Shown here: one piece after another, positions 11,330 to 22,972 of the stretch
How positions within the stretch are numbered: position 1 is the stretch's first letter
How the letters are laid out: each line of letters starts with the position of its first letter
DNA from: Triglochin maritima
Taxonomy: Eukaryota; Streptophyta; Magnoliopsida; Alismatales; Juncaginaceae
Direction of reading: 5' to 3'
NCBI GenBank assembly: GCA_963682175.1
Contig: OY821790.1
Span: 1,004,501-1,068,500 of the forward strand
DNA: 64,000 nt
The notes under the pieces: generated by a model
Database searches by the model: none
Told to the model about the DNA's origin: nothing
The model's input: only the letters and a program-made list of their open reading frames with translations
Translations under genes and position numbers: made by a program

Positions 11330-14300
11330 TTAAGCTGGAACATATGACTCGAGCATTAGCTGAGCTGGTGATGGAGACTTGATCTCGACGATCAGATAAG
11401 TGAACTTCCATTGCCTGTCGGCTAAGTCCTTGAACATTTCGGTGTAAACCTTGCCGCCACCAAGTGGCCCACGAATGAAGAAGTTCACCTAGGATTGACA
11501 TTTCAGAAGTGCTAATTATTAATCCCAAAAAAGCTTAACAGATAGCAAGATATTTCAGAAATAGATAAAAGCAGGTTGAATGTTTGATAGTTCAGTTCAA
11601 GGCAATATTCTTTATTAAGAAACAACTTTGCCAAGAAAAAGCAGGTTTGTAATAAACTTCTTCAAATTCACTGTTGGTGAAACGAAAAACAAAATGATTA
11701 CTGTACTTGGCGTTCATGGACTAAGAGCCAGATTTTTAAACATATCCAACCTATGCAGCTGAACTACTTTGCTGTTGCACAACTCACGTCTTTATAACAG
11801 CACATGTGACCATCATATATGCCAAGAATGGTTTGTGCAACGTGAGAACGCACAATTATCGTTCTATTTCACACAATGACACCTCCGCATAGTATGGCTT
11901 ATATTTGCAGCACAATCACTTTTTTATGCCATGGATCGTTCAAATTATGTTGAACAATGCATAGTCAACGTGTTTTGCATAGTGCGCATATGCCAAATGC
12001 AACACATTGATTGCTTGTTCAAGACAAATTGTAAACAACAAAAGTAACATAAGTTCGGTTGATAAAAACCGAGAGAACGATGTACTTCGTAAGGAACCGA
12101 GATTAATCTAGAAGAATAGGGTACCATTAGTTTAGAAGATAGAACAGATGAATGTTTACTTCAATTATAGCCTGAAACTTACTTCAACGCGCTCAACACC
12201 ATCTTCATCTGTCCATGTTCTGTGTGGAACACGCTGCCGAGCAGCACGGTTCTTGCTTTCCTGGCCATAACCTGTAACAGGTGAGCCAATTCTCACTCTG
12301 ACCTGAAAAAGATGGAGCAGCACGGCTAAATAATAGGATCCAGATTAAAGCAGACAACCTAAAACTCCACATTCCAAAAACTGGAACATGCAAAACTGAT
12401 CCTATATACCTGACTATCGCTTTGGACCCTTTTCAAGGCTTTGCCGTATATCTTGTACCTACATTATTAAATACAAAATTTTATGAAACAAATCAGATTA
12501 TCAGAATAATAAATACTATTTCTCATTACGTTTTATGACCAGTCGAAAGCATAAACATGAAACGAATAAGGCAAACGTCGATGAAGTCAGACTCGATGGC
12601 AGAGCTAAAAAAAATTGTTCATGCAGTAATTGCACTAGAAATATAATCAAAAGCTAAGCTCTAAAGATTTGCTGATTTTTCGTTTTATAATTTTGAATGG
12701 TTTCCAATGGACAATTGAACTTATACAAACCTATTTGGATGATTGAACACATTGAGAATTTTTTTATTTGTCATATATGGAACAAAATGCAAGCATACCT
12801 AATCACTACGTCCCTGTAATAAACCATGTTCCTTATGGTAGATTTCCCCTTTTCAATGTCAAAGTGCACCAAACTTGTACATACAACACTTCTCAGGCCA
12901 AAACTTCATTGTGTATCCTCACGGAAACAAAAGAAGGGCATGTCCAAGACAAGAAAATAACCAGTACGACAAAGTGATAGTTACAACAGAGGAACCCTTC
13001 AAACAACCTGTTCTAATCGGAAAATCTTATATCCATAATTGATTCACCAAGATCATAAAATTCATGGTATCAGTATACCCAACAATACACCAAAGTGTTC
13101 CCTATAGTATTCTTTTTCCCTTTTTATAATATTCAAATGCAACCTACTAGGTATAAATAGCACTCATCAGATGTTCTTACTACATCTTAAGCAAAGCTGG
13201 GTGTTTACGATTTACGAATTCTTATCAGGGATTACTGAATTACAAGAATCATGTATAGAAACCCCCAAAAAAAGCAAACCTTAAGGGCTTTTGAGTTATT
13301 ATTGAGCACTACCGAATAGATCCAAAACAAAAGATCCTCTTTTTTGCCCTGTATAGCAATGTCTTTTTCAGTTTTATGAAAAAAATAAAAGGGTAAAAGC
13401 TAGAGCATTTCATATTCTAATTTCATAGTTCAATTCATACGTATTGAAGTGTGAATATCTAACTCAAAACCAATTAGTGATCAGGGGAGTGACCTAGGAT
13501 CTTATAAGTCATAAGAAAAGCCTGAATTGTCCCTCAAAACTCCCCCGCACATGTGGGTATCAAACTCAAAACCAATTGGTGATGAGTGGAGTGACCCGAG
13601 ATTTTATTAGTCATAAGAATAGCTTGAATTGTCCAGTGTGGGACTATTCTCAACAATATGTTTACTGCTTTTTTCCACTTGACCATTAGAAAATACACCA
13701 CCTAAAAGACAAACACATGCATCTGAGTATAATTATAATTTGTGCGCTTAATGTATGCAGAGTAGTGATACATGAATTTGTACTTTATATGACAAAAATT
13801 GTTACACTTCGCTCGAAAAAAGAAAAATGAAGATGATTGCAAACCTTGTTGTCTACAAAAATGTTTTATCACCATACAGTCATAAGTCATAACTCAATGA
13901 ACCTGTTCCACTATAAATTTTAGAATGAAAACTAAAATATATTGACATCATGTTGCATGATCCTGATACACCTTCACAGGAAGAAACTTCGCAGGAAGCT
14001 TAGTTGTTAGACTTGACTAGGGACTCCTTAAGAGACCCCTCTAGGTAAAACATTGATATCGTCCATGGGATTCTAATCTTTAGATGAGACTTCCAATGAT
14101 CGTACTGGATTCAAAATTTCAATCCATCTACGAAACCAAATCATGTTTTTTCATCTTACAAGCAAGCAACACACATACGATAGAGTTAGCAACATACGTT
14201 TTGAGGGGGAAATTACCATAGTAGTGGTCGCCTATAACAAACTTGTATGGGAATGATTACCTTCAAAATGCTGAACTGAGGATAAATATTAGATAAACCA

Positions 14301-17300
14301 GTCAGAATCTCTTACTCTTTGGGCTCAAAAATTAGCTCCTTGAAAACAGCATAAGCGGCTGCAGCAGCAATTCCAAGACCAGCAAGTATTATAACACTGT
14401 AAGAAGCACCCTCTGTAAAGGAAACTGGCTTCTCCGGGATATGGTAGGTGGGTGCATCAAAGGGATCTTCAGATGTTGCAAGTTCCTTCTTTGCGTCCTG
14501 AGATAAACCATTTGTTGCTCTAAAATGCTTTGCTTATTTCTATTTAGTAGTGAGATCTGAAACAAGAATTTGACCTATGGCATGCCAGCGATGCCGCTTA
14601 TCTTTCTTTTGTAGTTTTCTAATTTTCACATAAAATGAGCCCAATAAACTAACAAAAACTCCTTTACCTAGTCTAAACCTTCCAACTCCCAAGTATTAGT
14701 GAGAATCTTTTAGAAATACCAAGAGTAGATTATTTGTATGTTCTAGTTTTGTTTTATCAAACAATAAAATCAGGTAGAGTTTTACACTAGGTAAAGACTA
14801 AAGAGGGAGAAAGCTACAAAGTTTTATCAAAAGAACATAAAAAGTTGAAAATCGTTTCATTTCAATTTTTTGAAAATTCCAGACATTTAGGTACACATTA
14901 TCCTTTTTTTTGCATGTATCATGACACCTCGGCCTGAGTTGGTGTCTACCAACATTTTCTTATGAACCACATTAAGCACTATTACACGAGAATAATGACA
15001 AGCGTAACCTAAATTTGACCGCAAGCCAAAGTGGCATCTAAATGTACAAAAATAATGTCGATAGCAAGTGCAAATGAGTGTGAGATCTCAAATTTTGAAA
15101 TAAGGCAATGGATTTCAAAATCTCTGCCCCTAATCGCTACCCCTGTAAAATTTGCAATGTACAGATCTAAAAGTGGTGATTTCTTGTGATCGTAGTGACA
15201 GATATATCAATCCAATAAAATCTTGTTATGTGATGTTCAAGGTTTGAGTGGTGGTATGAATGACTGAGAAGGTTTGTGTACCGAAACCAAATTTGTTGTT
15301 TAAATATAATCCCATAGAATTCGCAAAGTGGTCACAGATCTAAAAGTAGTGATTTGTTCTGATAGTAGTGAAACATGTTTCTATCCAATAAAACCCATGT
15401 ATGATGCAATGTTAAAGGTGTGGAGGTGGTGGTGGCATGAAAAGGTGTGTCCTATTGAAGACCATTACTTGAAATGAAATAACCACTAGGGTTAAGAATG
15501 GAGCACAAACCTCAGTCGCAGTCCTGCGGGATGAGTTTGATTGTGAACTAGATAGTGCTCTGGCTGAAAATGGAACAATGGAATGCCTTTGAATAAGTCT
15601 ATCTGGTCTGGGAGAATGTGAACTGCCTGCATACTGTCTGCACCGCTGAAGCAAAACTGCAAGAGATCCTGCACCAAAATTAATTAACTGGAGAGCAGGA
15701 GGGATCTGGATTACCAAGTCAAAGGAATTCAAGTAACTGAAGAAAGGCTTCAGCAAAATGAGACTATGAGAGACAGTAACCATAACCAGTTTCCAGTGAA
15801 TCAACGTAAAAACCTTGTCATGACATTTTTATTTTTTTGTGCATTGTGATGATTTTAGTATGCCTCTTTGAAAACTAACCACGAGTATCAACTTATAAGT
15901 TGGAATATCATACAGCTAATTCAGTGGTTTTATGCCATTCAATTGAGATGGTGGACTTTTATTTGATAAAAGCGTAGTTTTACAACTTAAATAAAATCAT
16001 AAAGTACTTCTACAAACGACACTAACAAAATTCAGATCCTAAAGTTCTTTACCAACAATTATACACACTGATCCTAAAGTTCTATGATTCTATCACATTC
16101 TCAACTAACAAAAAATTGAAATACATTTAATATTAGATTCAAAAAATATGCTACTGAATCTACACATTGATAATCAGTTTCAATTGCTTCATTTATGGAT
16201 GACATATTTATAGTATTATTTTGTCTAGTGTCATCTAGAATGGGGGTATCATGGTTCCCCTTTAAGCATAAACACGGCGATTCTTTTTTCAAGGCACACA
16301 TAAATGATGCACTGGATGGGTTTTTTATCATTAGAAATGCACCCAGTGGGTATTCCTTAAAAGCAGAGGGGCAGTTCGTGAAACAGAAGGGGAGGGCAGT
16401 GAGTGACAGAAATTTGGCTTTGATAGTTAAGTTTAGGTGTGCTTACAAGATCAATGACAAGTACGGTAGTATAATAGAAGCCAAAATGTGACATTTAATT
16501 GTCAAATTATTATGGATTAAAATGTCTCCAAAATAGTAGCAAGGGAGTAGTAACCATATCATCTTTTACCAAACCATGCCATGTGCAATAACAATATATT
16601 AAAAACCAATAAACCAAAACATGACAGCTGCACAAAAACAATGATAATAAGATAACCTTCATTCCCCAAATGCTCCTGCATGCACAAAAAGAGAAACCAA
16701 TTAACCTTCATTGCTCAAGAAATAGGACAATAAGATAATCGCTGAGCAGCAACACAGAATCACCTTTCCTCTCCACCTAACAGCACCCTCCAATAGGCCT
16801 GCATTATCTACATTTCCAATAGCCTACAACAACCAAAAACCCAGCACAAAATTAAATTAAACACTGACAATCACATTTGTTCTGCAATTCATAATGAACT
16901 ACACCATACTCAGTAAATGAACAATTTTATATTTGAAAAAACAAAAAAGTTACTTTTCAATTGCATTAATGTGTATATTCAGAAGCAAAGACAGTTCTAG
17001 TGAACAGAAGTAGATTGGTCAGAGTTAAATTGATACGTAAAACAGCAGAGCCTGAGATGATGAAGCAAGGTAGTTCCCAATCATCTTCTAAGAAAGAAAA
17101 AGAACAGAAGTTTTTACTCTGATTTTCGATTTGCCTAAACATTTGTGCTAGCACTCAATCCTTTGGGAATCAAGTGAACAAGACGGTCCACAACTAATTC
17201 TCCTACTTCTAAACTTACATATAGCAAACATTAGCTCAAGCCAAACCAACATCATCTAATAATTAAATATACCAATTTCGCAGCTAAATATTAGCATTCA

Positions 17301-18171
17301 AATACGGGATTAGAGCAAACCAACACCTACTAACAACAAAAAAAGTTCACTTTTTTTCCAGTTAACAGCAGATGTTAGCACGCAAACATGGAATTACGGC
17401 AAATCAGCAGTTCAACAGTCAACACAACATAAAAGTTTCACCTTTCCCTACTTCATATTACACAATAACATCCAAATAAGTAACTAGGGAAAACCAACAT
17501 CAACTAACGTCTAAAGACTGCATATTTTTTCTACTTTACAGTCAGGCACTCAAGCACGGAATCAAGCCAAACGAACATTGCCTAATAAGTAGATATCCCA
17601 ACTCCGCAGATATATATTAGCATTCAAATGCAGGATTATAGCCAACTAACAACTAAAAAGTCCACTTGCAAACATGGAATTACAGCAAATCAGCATTTCA
17701 ACAACTCTTAACAGTTTCACCTTTCCCTACTTCACATTACACATTAACATCCAAGTAAGGAATTAGGGCAAACCAGCATCAACTAACGCCTAAAGACATC
17801 ACATTTTTTCCATTTTACGTTCGAACTCGACTTAAAAGTCCATTTTCCCTCCACTCCATAGCTGATATTAACACATAAACATGAAATTTTGGTAAATCAA
17901 TAGTTCAGCACAACTTCAAAGTTTCACCTTTCCCTACTTCACATTACACATTAACATCCAAACATGGAATTAGGGAAAACTAACATCAACTAACGCCAAA
18001 AGACTCCACCTTTTTTTCCATTTCACGTCCAAATCACCAAAATTTTATCAGATTTTCGAAATTTGGAACCCACAAAAATTCTCAAACTATAGACGCTCAA
18101 AAAAAAAAAACTTGGACCCTTGGGCGTCGACGGAGGAAGGAGAATAGAGTGGTGGAGTTTTGGGGACGCAT
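11330..18171 (-). CDS. TIM21: Mitochondrial inner-membrane translocase subunit TIM21
   Basis: Subunit of the TIM23 presequence translocase. In other organisms Tim21 contacts the TOM complex in the intermembrane space and links import to the respiratory chain. Eight exons on the minus strand join in one frame: 18171-18112, 16823-16764, 16675-16657, 15668-15511, 14497-14316, 12458-12410, 12302-12183, 11488-11330, giving 268 residues. The N-terminus is arginine-rich ([11 protein letters not shown]), as for a matrix presequence. One membrane span ([19 protein letters not shown]) lies near residues 132-152. The TIM21 fold follows, with [39 protein letters not shown] and the C-terminal [21 protein letters not shown] region. 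The first-exon donor (CAA|GTTTTT) is the least certain join but keeps phase. Exon 3 is a 19-nt micro-exon. Introns 2 to 7 are ordinary, and intron 1 holds tandem repeats. A telo-box motif lies just upstream of the ATG. Confidence 0.93.
13453..13645. repeat. imperfect direct duplication in a TIM21 intron
   Basis: Two copies of roughly 85 bp beginning 'CTCAAAACCAATTAGTGAT' / 'CTCAAAACCAATTGGTGAT' and ending 'TTGAATTGTCC' lie side by side in the intron between exons 5 and 6 (12459-14315). They resemble a short tandem repeat of transposon origin. Confidence 0.6.
17250..18060. repeat. long-period tandem repeat in TIM21 intron 1
   Basis: The block 'AGTTTCACCTTTCCCTACTT' recurs at about 17433, 17710 and 17919, each followed by similar 'CATTACACATTAACATCC' and 'CATCAACTAACGCC' segments, with irregular spacings of about 210-280 bp. 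A more degenerate unit precedes. No coding potential. Confidence 0.7.
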
Positions 18172-18180
18172 CGCCGGAGA

Positions 18181-18201
18181 GGGTTTAGGGTTAGGGTTAG
18201 G
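18181..18201 (-). promoter_or_regulatory. telo-box in the TIM21 5' leader
   Basis: On the minus strand the 10-30 bases before the start codon read CCTAACCCTAACCCTAAACC, containing AAACCCTAA-type telo-box sequence. Such motifs are known in Arabidopsis promoters and leaders of translation and organelle-biogenesis genes. Function here is inferred from motif and position. Confidence 0.55.
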
Positions 18202-18340
18202 TTGGAAGTGGCGACAGAGAAGAAGGCTTTGGTTAGGTTTGTAAACACTCTGGGGTTTTTGTATAAAAAATCATCTTTGTACAATTCTCTGTCTTGAAAA
18301 TGTTTTTTATTTATGAAAACTTGTGTCTGATACTCGAGAC

Positions 18341-18977
18341 CAAGGTTTTAAAAACCGGATCGGACCGGACGGTTCGACCCGGTCGAACCGGGAACCGATG
18401 GTTCAACAGCCGGTTCAACTAAAAAACCGAGCCTCTAGTCGAACCGTTCTGAACCGGATTGAACCCGGTCCAACCGGGTCGGACCGTTTGGTTGGACCGG
18501 ACATAAAAATATTTCAATTTTTCCTAATTTTTAAAATCAGAAAATATGATGATTTTTTTCTATTCTTACAAACAAAAATCCACCACCCACAAACTCTTCT
18601 CTCCCTCACCAAATCCCGTATGATGTCATGGATAATATTGAAGATTGATTTTGATTTTAGATTCTTAATCCAAATAATGTTATTCGTATTCAAGCAAATT
18701 TGTTCTGTTAAGTAAAGATAGCAAATTTACTAAGTTAAGCAAATTGTGTTTGATATTATGAATTATATTTAACGTTTGGTGTGTGTATATTAAATAATTT
18801 TACAAAAATCGGTTCAAACCGGTCCGGCCGTTAATATTTATTCGGTCCGGTCCAACTTCGGGTCTCAAAAATCCTGATGTCATGCTGACGTCATCAACGG
18901 TCCGACCGTGTTTCGACCACATTGAACCAAAACCGAAGCTTTATCGGTTCGATGACCGGTTCAGTTATGAAAACTTG
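18341..18977. mobile_element. non-autonomous hAT-like element (637 bp)
   Basis: Ends CAAGGTTTTAAAAACCGG and, reversed, CAAGTTTTCATAACTGAACC. It is flanked by 8-bp near-duplications CTCGAGAC (18333-18340) and CTGGAGAC (18978-18985), as hAT transposition leaves. The interior is rich in GGACCGGTTCGA-type sequence at both ends and AT-rich in the middle, with no transposase. Confidence 0.72.
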
Positions 18978-19169
18978 CTGGAGACACATAAAAGTGAAGA
19001 CACAAATACAAAGAACAAATTCGGAATATTTATTAATTTCTATTGCAACCCTAGCATATAAGTATACATCGTTTTCTATATTTATTTTCTAAAATAAATA
19101 TTTCTTATCCATATCTAATATCTATATTGCAAGAATACGAATACAGACTTGTATATCTACAAGTGCAAG

Positions 19170-19736
19170 TAGGTTGTAAATGGGCGGTTCGTGGGCGGTT
19201 ATAGGACTTACTCGTGACCTTATTCATCTAATTAAACGGTTCGCGGTTCGGTTAGAAATTCGTTTATTTTTTCCTCTACCCATGACCCTATGCGTTTAAT
19301 TAAATTAAACGCATAAAACTTAATTGATACTAAAATCGATATAAGAATTTGGTAAATGGATAAAAACTTGTCAAACTTGTTAAAAACATGAAACATCCAT
19401 AAATTTATAATCAAAACCTCCAAAACTTCACAATCTAAACATCTACAAAATCATATAAAACAACATCAAACATCCACACATAATGACAATAATAATACAA
19501 AAAAATTATATGTATATAGTATATATAACAAAATATTATATATATTCATTATGTTTCGCGGTTAAACGGATGTGTTAAAACATGTAACATTATCCGTCTA
19601 TTTATTAAACAGTTATGATTTTCACAATCCTTATTGGTAAATTTATTAAACGGTTATGATTTTTACAACTGTGACATTACCCGTCGGTTCGATTAGGACG
19701 GTTAAATGGTTTTGACCCTACCCATTTACAACCTTA
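19170..19736. mobile_element. non-autonomous hAT-like MITE, copy 1 (567 bp)
   Basis: Terminal repeats TAGGTTGTAAATGGG and, reversed, TAAGGTTGTAAATGGG. Flanks AGTGCAAG and AGTGCAGA agree at 6 of 8 positions. The interior shares 'GGGCGGTTATAGG..ACTCGTGACC' and 'AAACGGTTATGA' blocks with the copy at 43517. No coding. Confidence 0.7.
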
Positions 19737-20097
19737 AGTGCAGATGATCGATATTTGTATTCGTGTACAATCACGAATATGAATATGGTAATCAGCGGCG
19801 GATCCACATAGGTGTCTGGTGGGGCACGTGCCCCACCATTAAAAAACTGAATTGCTATTCGTCGCCCTAAAACTACTTAAATCGCCCCAACAGATTACCA
19901 TTTTGCCCTTCTCTCATTTCTACTGCTATAACGCGACATTTTACCATTCTATCACACATCTCTCTTCATCTTCCTCTTATAATCATAAAAAGTAATGTTT
20001 TGGAGGTCAGTAATAGCCAACGGACGCCCCAGTGTACTCGAATCTGGTAAAATATCCAACATCTTTTTAATAAAAAAATAATAAAAAATAATAAAAA

Positions 20098-20294
20098 ATT
20101 GCGGGCGTCTGACGGAGCCGCCCAACGTAGGAGAGGGGCGTCTGGGTAAGACGCCTACCCCTAGGGGGGGCGTTTTACCCAGACGCCCATCCCTTGGTAC
20201 GGGCGTCTGGCTAAGACGCCTCCCCCATGGGGGAGGCGTATTAGCCAGACGCCCGTCTCCTACGTTGGGCGGCTCCGTCAGACGCCCGCAATTA
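20098..20294. repeat. large imperfect hairpin in copy A
   Basis: The two halves are near-perfect reverse complements: 'TTGCGGGCGTCTGACGGAGC' at the left and its inverse at 20275-20294. The arms are made of smaller hairpins of the type GGCGTCTGGCTAAGACGCC (7-bp stem, 5-nt loop). A transcript through it would fold into one stem of about 95 bp. Confidence 0.85.
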
Positions 20295-20894
20295 TTTATT
20301 TTTTTTTATTTTTTTTATTAAAAAGATAATTGATTATAAATTTAGATAATTGCTAAATTAATTAATTAATAAGTTAATAATTACTATATTCGGATGACCG
20401 ATACCCCTTCGGTACACCGAATAGAGATTTCCAGAGAAATGCCGAAGCTACTGAAAATAAATATTCGGATAACCGGGTAGAGATCGGTAAACCGACCCAA
20501 TGATTCTAGGAAGATCAAAAACTTACTGTCTTTACGATCACGGTGGACCGATGAAAACTCGGTGATCCGCATGGAACATGTTCGGTAGACGGAGAAGCAA
20601 ACGGTCGATCGTCCGTCATCTCACCTTACAATGAGTTTTTGCAAGTGATCAACATTAAAAAAAATCAGATCCAACAACCTGTCGATGTGGTATTTGTAAG
20701 TCGGGATGTTTTACCACCGGGGATTTTGGATCTTAAATTTTTTGAATATTAATCACTTGCAAAAAAACTCATTGTAATTTGACCACGTTACCACCGAAAA
20801 ACTTGCAACAGAACCTCAAATAATTTGAGATAACACACCGTATAATTTTAAGAATTTATTTATATTTTATTTTTAATTTTTTATTATTAAAAAA

Positions 20895-20986
20895 ATACGG
20901 GCGTCTGGCTAAGACGCCTCCACCAGGGTGTAGGCGTCGTATCTAGACGCCTCCACCTAGGTGGAGGCGTCTTAGCCAGACGCCCG
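20895..20986. repeat. second hairpin block in copy A
   Basis: Starts GGGCGTCTGGCTAAGACGCC and ends with its inverse GGCGTCTTAGCCAGACGCCC. The centre is CCACCTAGGTGG, itself a palindrome. It corresponds to the larger block at 38236-38455 in copy B. Confidence 0.8.
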
Positions 20987-21672
20987 AGTCAGAAAAAAAA
21001 ATCCGCCTCCGTTACGTAGCCTGATCCAGGTGTTTCGCTAGACATTTCCGTGGTGTTGGTACTAGGAATGTGAGTAAAACTGAGTCAAATACCTTGTTTA
21101 AAGACACTGGACGAAATGGGTATTAATTGATTTGTTAAGGGCAAAAAGGTAATTTTTGGGGCGATTTAAGTAGTTTTCCGGCGACGAATAGTAGTTCCCT
21201 TAAAAAATGAAGTTTTAATTATTTTTATTTTAAATCTGGTGGTCATGTGTTATTCTGTTAACTCTGCTACCCTGTTGAATTACTATTCTTACTTTTTTTA
21301 TTTCTTCACTCACTTTTCTAAAGATCAAATATTGAATGATTATTTGGTTACTTATCTAAAGAAAGATTTATTTTTTGGTATTAGGAATGAGCTTCTGTTC
21401 AGAACTGGACTGGACCGGATCGAGGATCGAAATTTTGGTATCCGGTGGACCAAATAAATTCGGGTCGGTCTGTTCCGGTCCAAAAACCAAATTTTACTCA
21501 CGAAACCTCGGTTCAGACCAAACTTGACTGGACTGAGACCTGAATTTTTAGTATCCCCTGGACCAAAGACCAGACTGATCGGGTCGAGTCGGTCTAATCC
21601 AAATTTTGCTCTCCCCTACTAGAACGTGGTGCCCCACCATACTTCGAATCATGGATCCGCACTGATGGTAAT

Positions 21673-22080
21673 ACCTATGTCCAATTTACAATCGATCAAT
21701 TTGCACCGCAAAAGAAGTTTTTGCACCAAAAAGAAAAAAAATTCAACAAAATACAACCCCACAATCCACACCTTAGTAGGCTCAACAGATTTCCATTTCT
21801 GGACCTCGATCAAACCCAACCCAACACTACAGGGCCTAAAATATTTTTGCCTAAAGTCAAGAGAGCGTAGGTTATAATACATAAGATTTTTGCTTGGATG
21901 TCGATCCAAAACAACTAATTCTACTTTATATTCGCGTACGTTAAACTATGCAACCTTTGGTTTCCACCATATATATTTCCTCAAAACCTTTGGTTTGGAG
22001 TGGAAGAAGAAGATGATGTGAGATAATATGGTCTTTGCATTCATTCTTTTTAAATAGTCATCTATTTTAAAGGTTCATCT
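21673..22080. other. AT-rich intergenic DNA, no gene seen
   Basis: About 400 bp between the hAT-like element and the minisatellite with no supported gene or repeat boundary. Confidence 0.4.
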
Positions 22081-22114
22081 TTTAGGAGGGAGGAAGAGGA
22101 AGGGGGTGGAGGGA

Positions 22115-22705
22115 ATGACAAACACATATGATAAAAAATACGAACTCATATATTAAAAAGTACACACCTATTGGTTAAAAAAGACAAACTCATAAGTTAA
22201 AAATGACAGACTCATAGCTTAAAAAGGACAAACACAGATGATAAAAAAGACAAACTCATATATTAAAAAGGACAAACTCATAACTTAAAAAGAACAAACT
22301 CATATGTTTATAACACCGACGTCTTAGTTAAAAAGAACAAAGTCATTGGTTAATAAAAATGGCAAACCCATAAATTAAAAATGACAAACTTATAAGTTAA
22401 AAAAGACACTCATATATTAAAAAGGACAAACACAGATGATAAAAAGTGCAAACACAGATGATAAAAAGTGCAAACACAGATGATAAAAAGGGCAAACCAA
22501 TATATTAAAATAGAGAAACTCATATCTTAAAAAAGACAAACCGGTAGGTTAAAATAGACAAACTCATATATTAAAAAAACTCATATCTTAAAAAGGACAT
22601 ACCAGTAGGTTAAAATAGAAAGGCTCATATCTTAAAAAAGACAAACACTTATATTAAAAAGGACATATCAAAAATTAAAAAGGACAAACACGGAAGTTAA
22701 AATGA
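22115..22705. repeat. degenerate minisatellite, unit about 20-23 bp
   Basis: About 25 irregular copies of a unit like 'GACAAACTCATATRTTAAAA' run through this stretch, with variants AACACAGATGATAAAAAG and CCGGTAGGTTAAAATA. A second short repetitive patch (AATGTTGCATGGGAAAGTAA-like) follows at 22742-22855. No coding or known satellite family recognised. Confidence 0.8.
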
Positions 22706-22972
22706 ACACCCCCAATGTGTTTCATTTTACCTTTGTATCCTAATGTTGCACAAGGAAACCTAATGTTCATTGGGAAAGTAAAGGTTACATGGGAAAACTA
22801 AATGTTGCATTGGGAAAGTAATGTTGCATGGGTAAAGTAAAGATTGCATGTGACACAAAATAAATAAACTTGTTATTTAATTAATTTCAGAAAGTAAAAG
22901 ACATTTGAATTTTGTTGATTGTACTTACCATGTCAGGTGCGTCCGGGACACTACCTCCGTGTATAACGGTCC

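Larger units (their letters stand above)
19848..21199. mobile_element. hairpin-rich Mutator-like element, copy A (1352 bp)
   Basis: Long terminal inverted repeats of about 60 bp. The left reads TTGCTATTCGTCGCCCTAAA; the reversed right reads ACTACTATTCGTCGCCGGAA, and both continue ACTACTTAAATCGCCCC. Nine-bp flanks TTAAAAAAC and TTAAAAAAT match at 8 of 9, as for Mutator-like elements. The interior holds two hairpin blocks and a block of CGGTNNACCG-like motifs (20391-20620). There is no transposase frame. It is co-linear with the 1348-bp copy at 37321. Family assignment rests on repeat length and duplication size. Confidence 0.78.
19793..21664. mobile_element. hAT-like element with perfect 8-bp target duplication, host of a nested element
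   Basis: Ends CAGCGGCGGATCCA and, reversed, CAGTGCGGATCCA. Flanks ATGGTAAT (19785-19792) and ATGGTAAT (21665-21672) are identical. A 1352-bp Mutator-like element sits 55 bp inside the left end. Without it and its 9-bp duplication the hAT element would be about 510 bp. The right part (about 21380-21610) is dense in GGACCGG/TTCGGTC-like sequence. No transposase is present. Confidence 0.78.
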
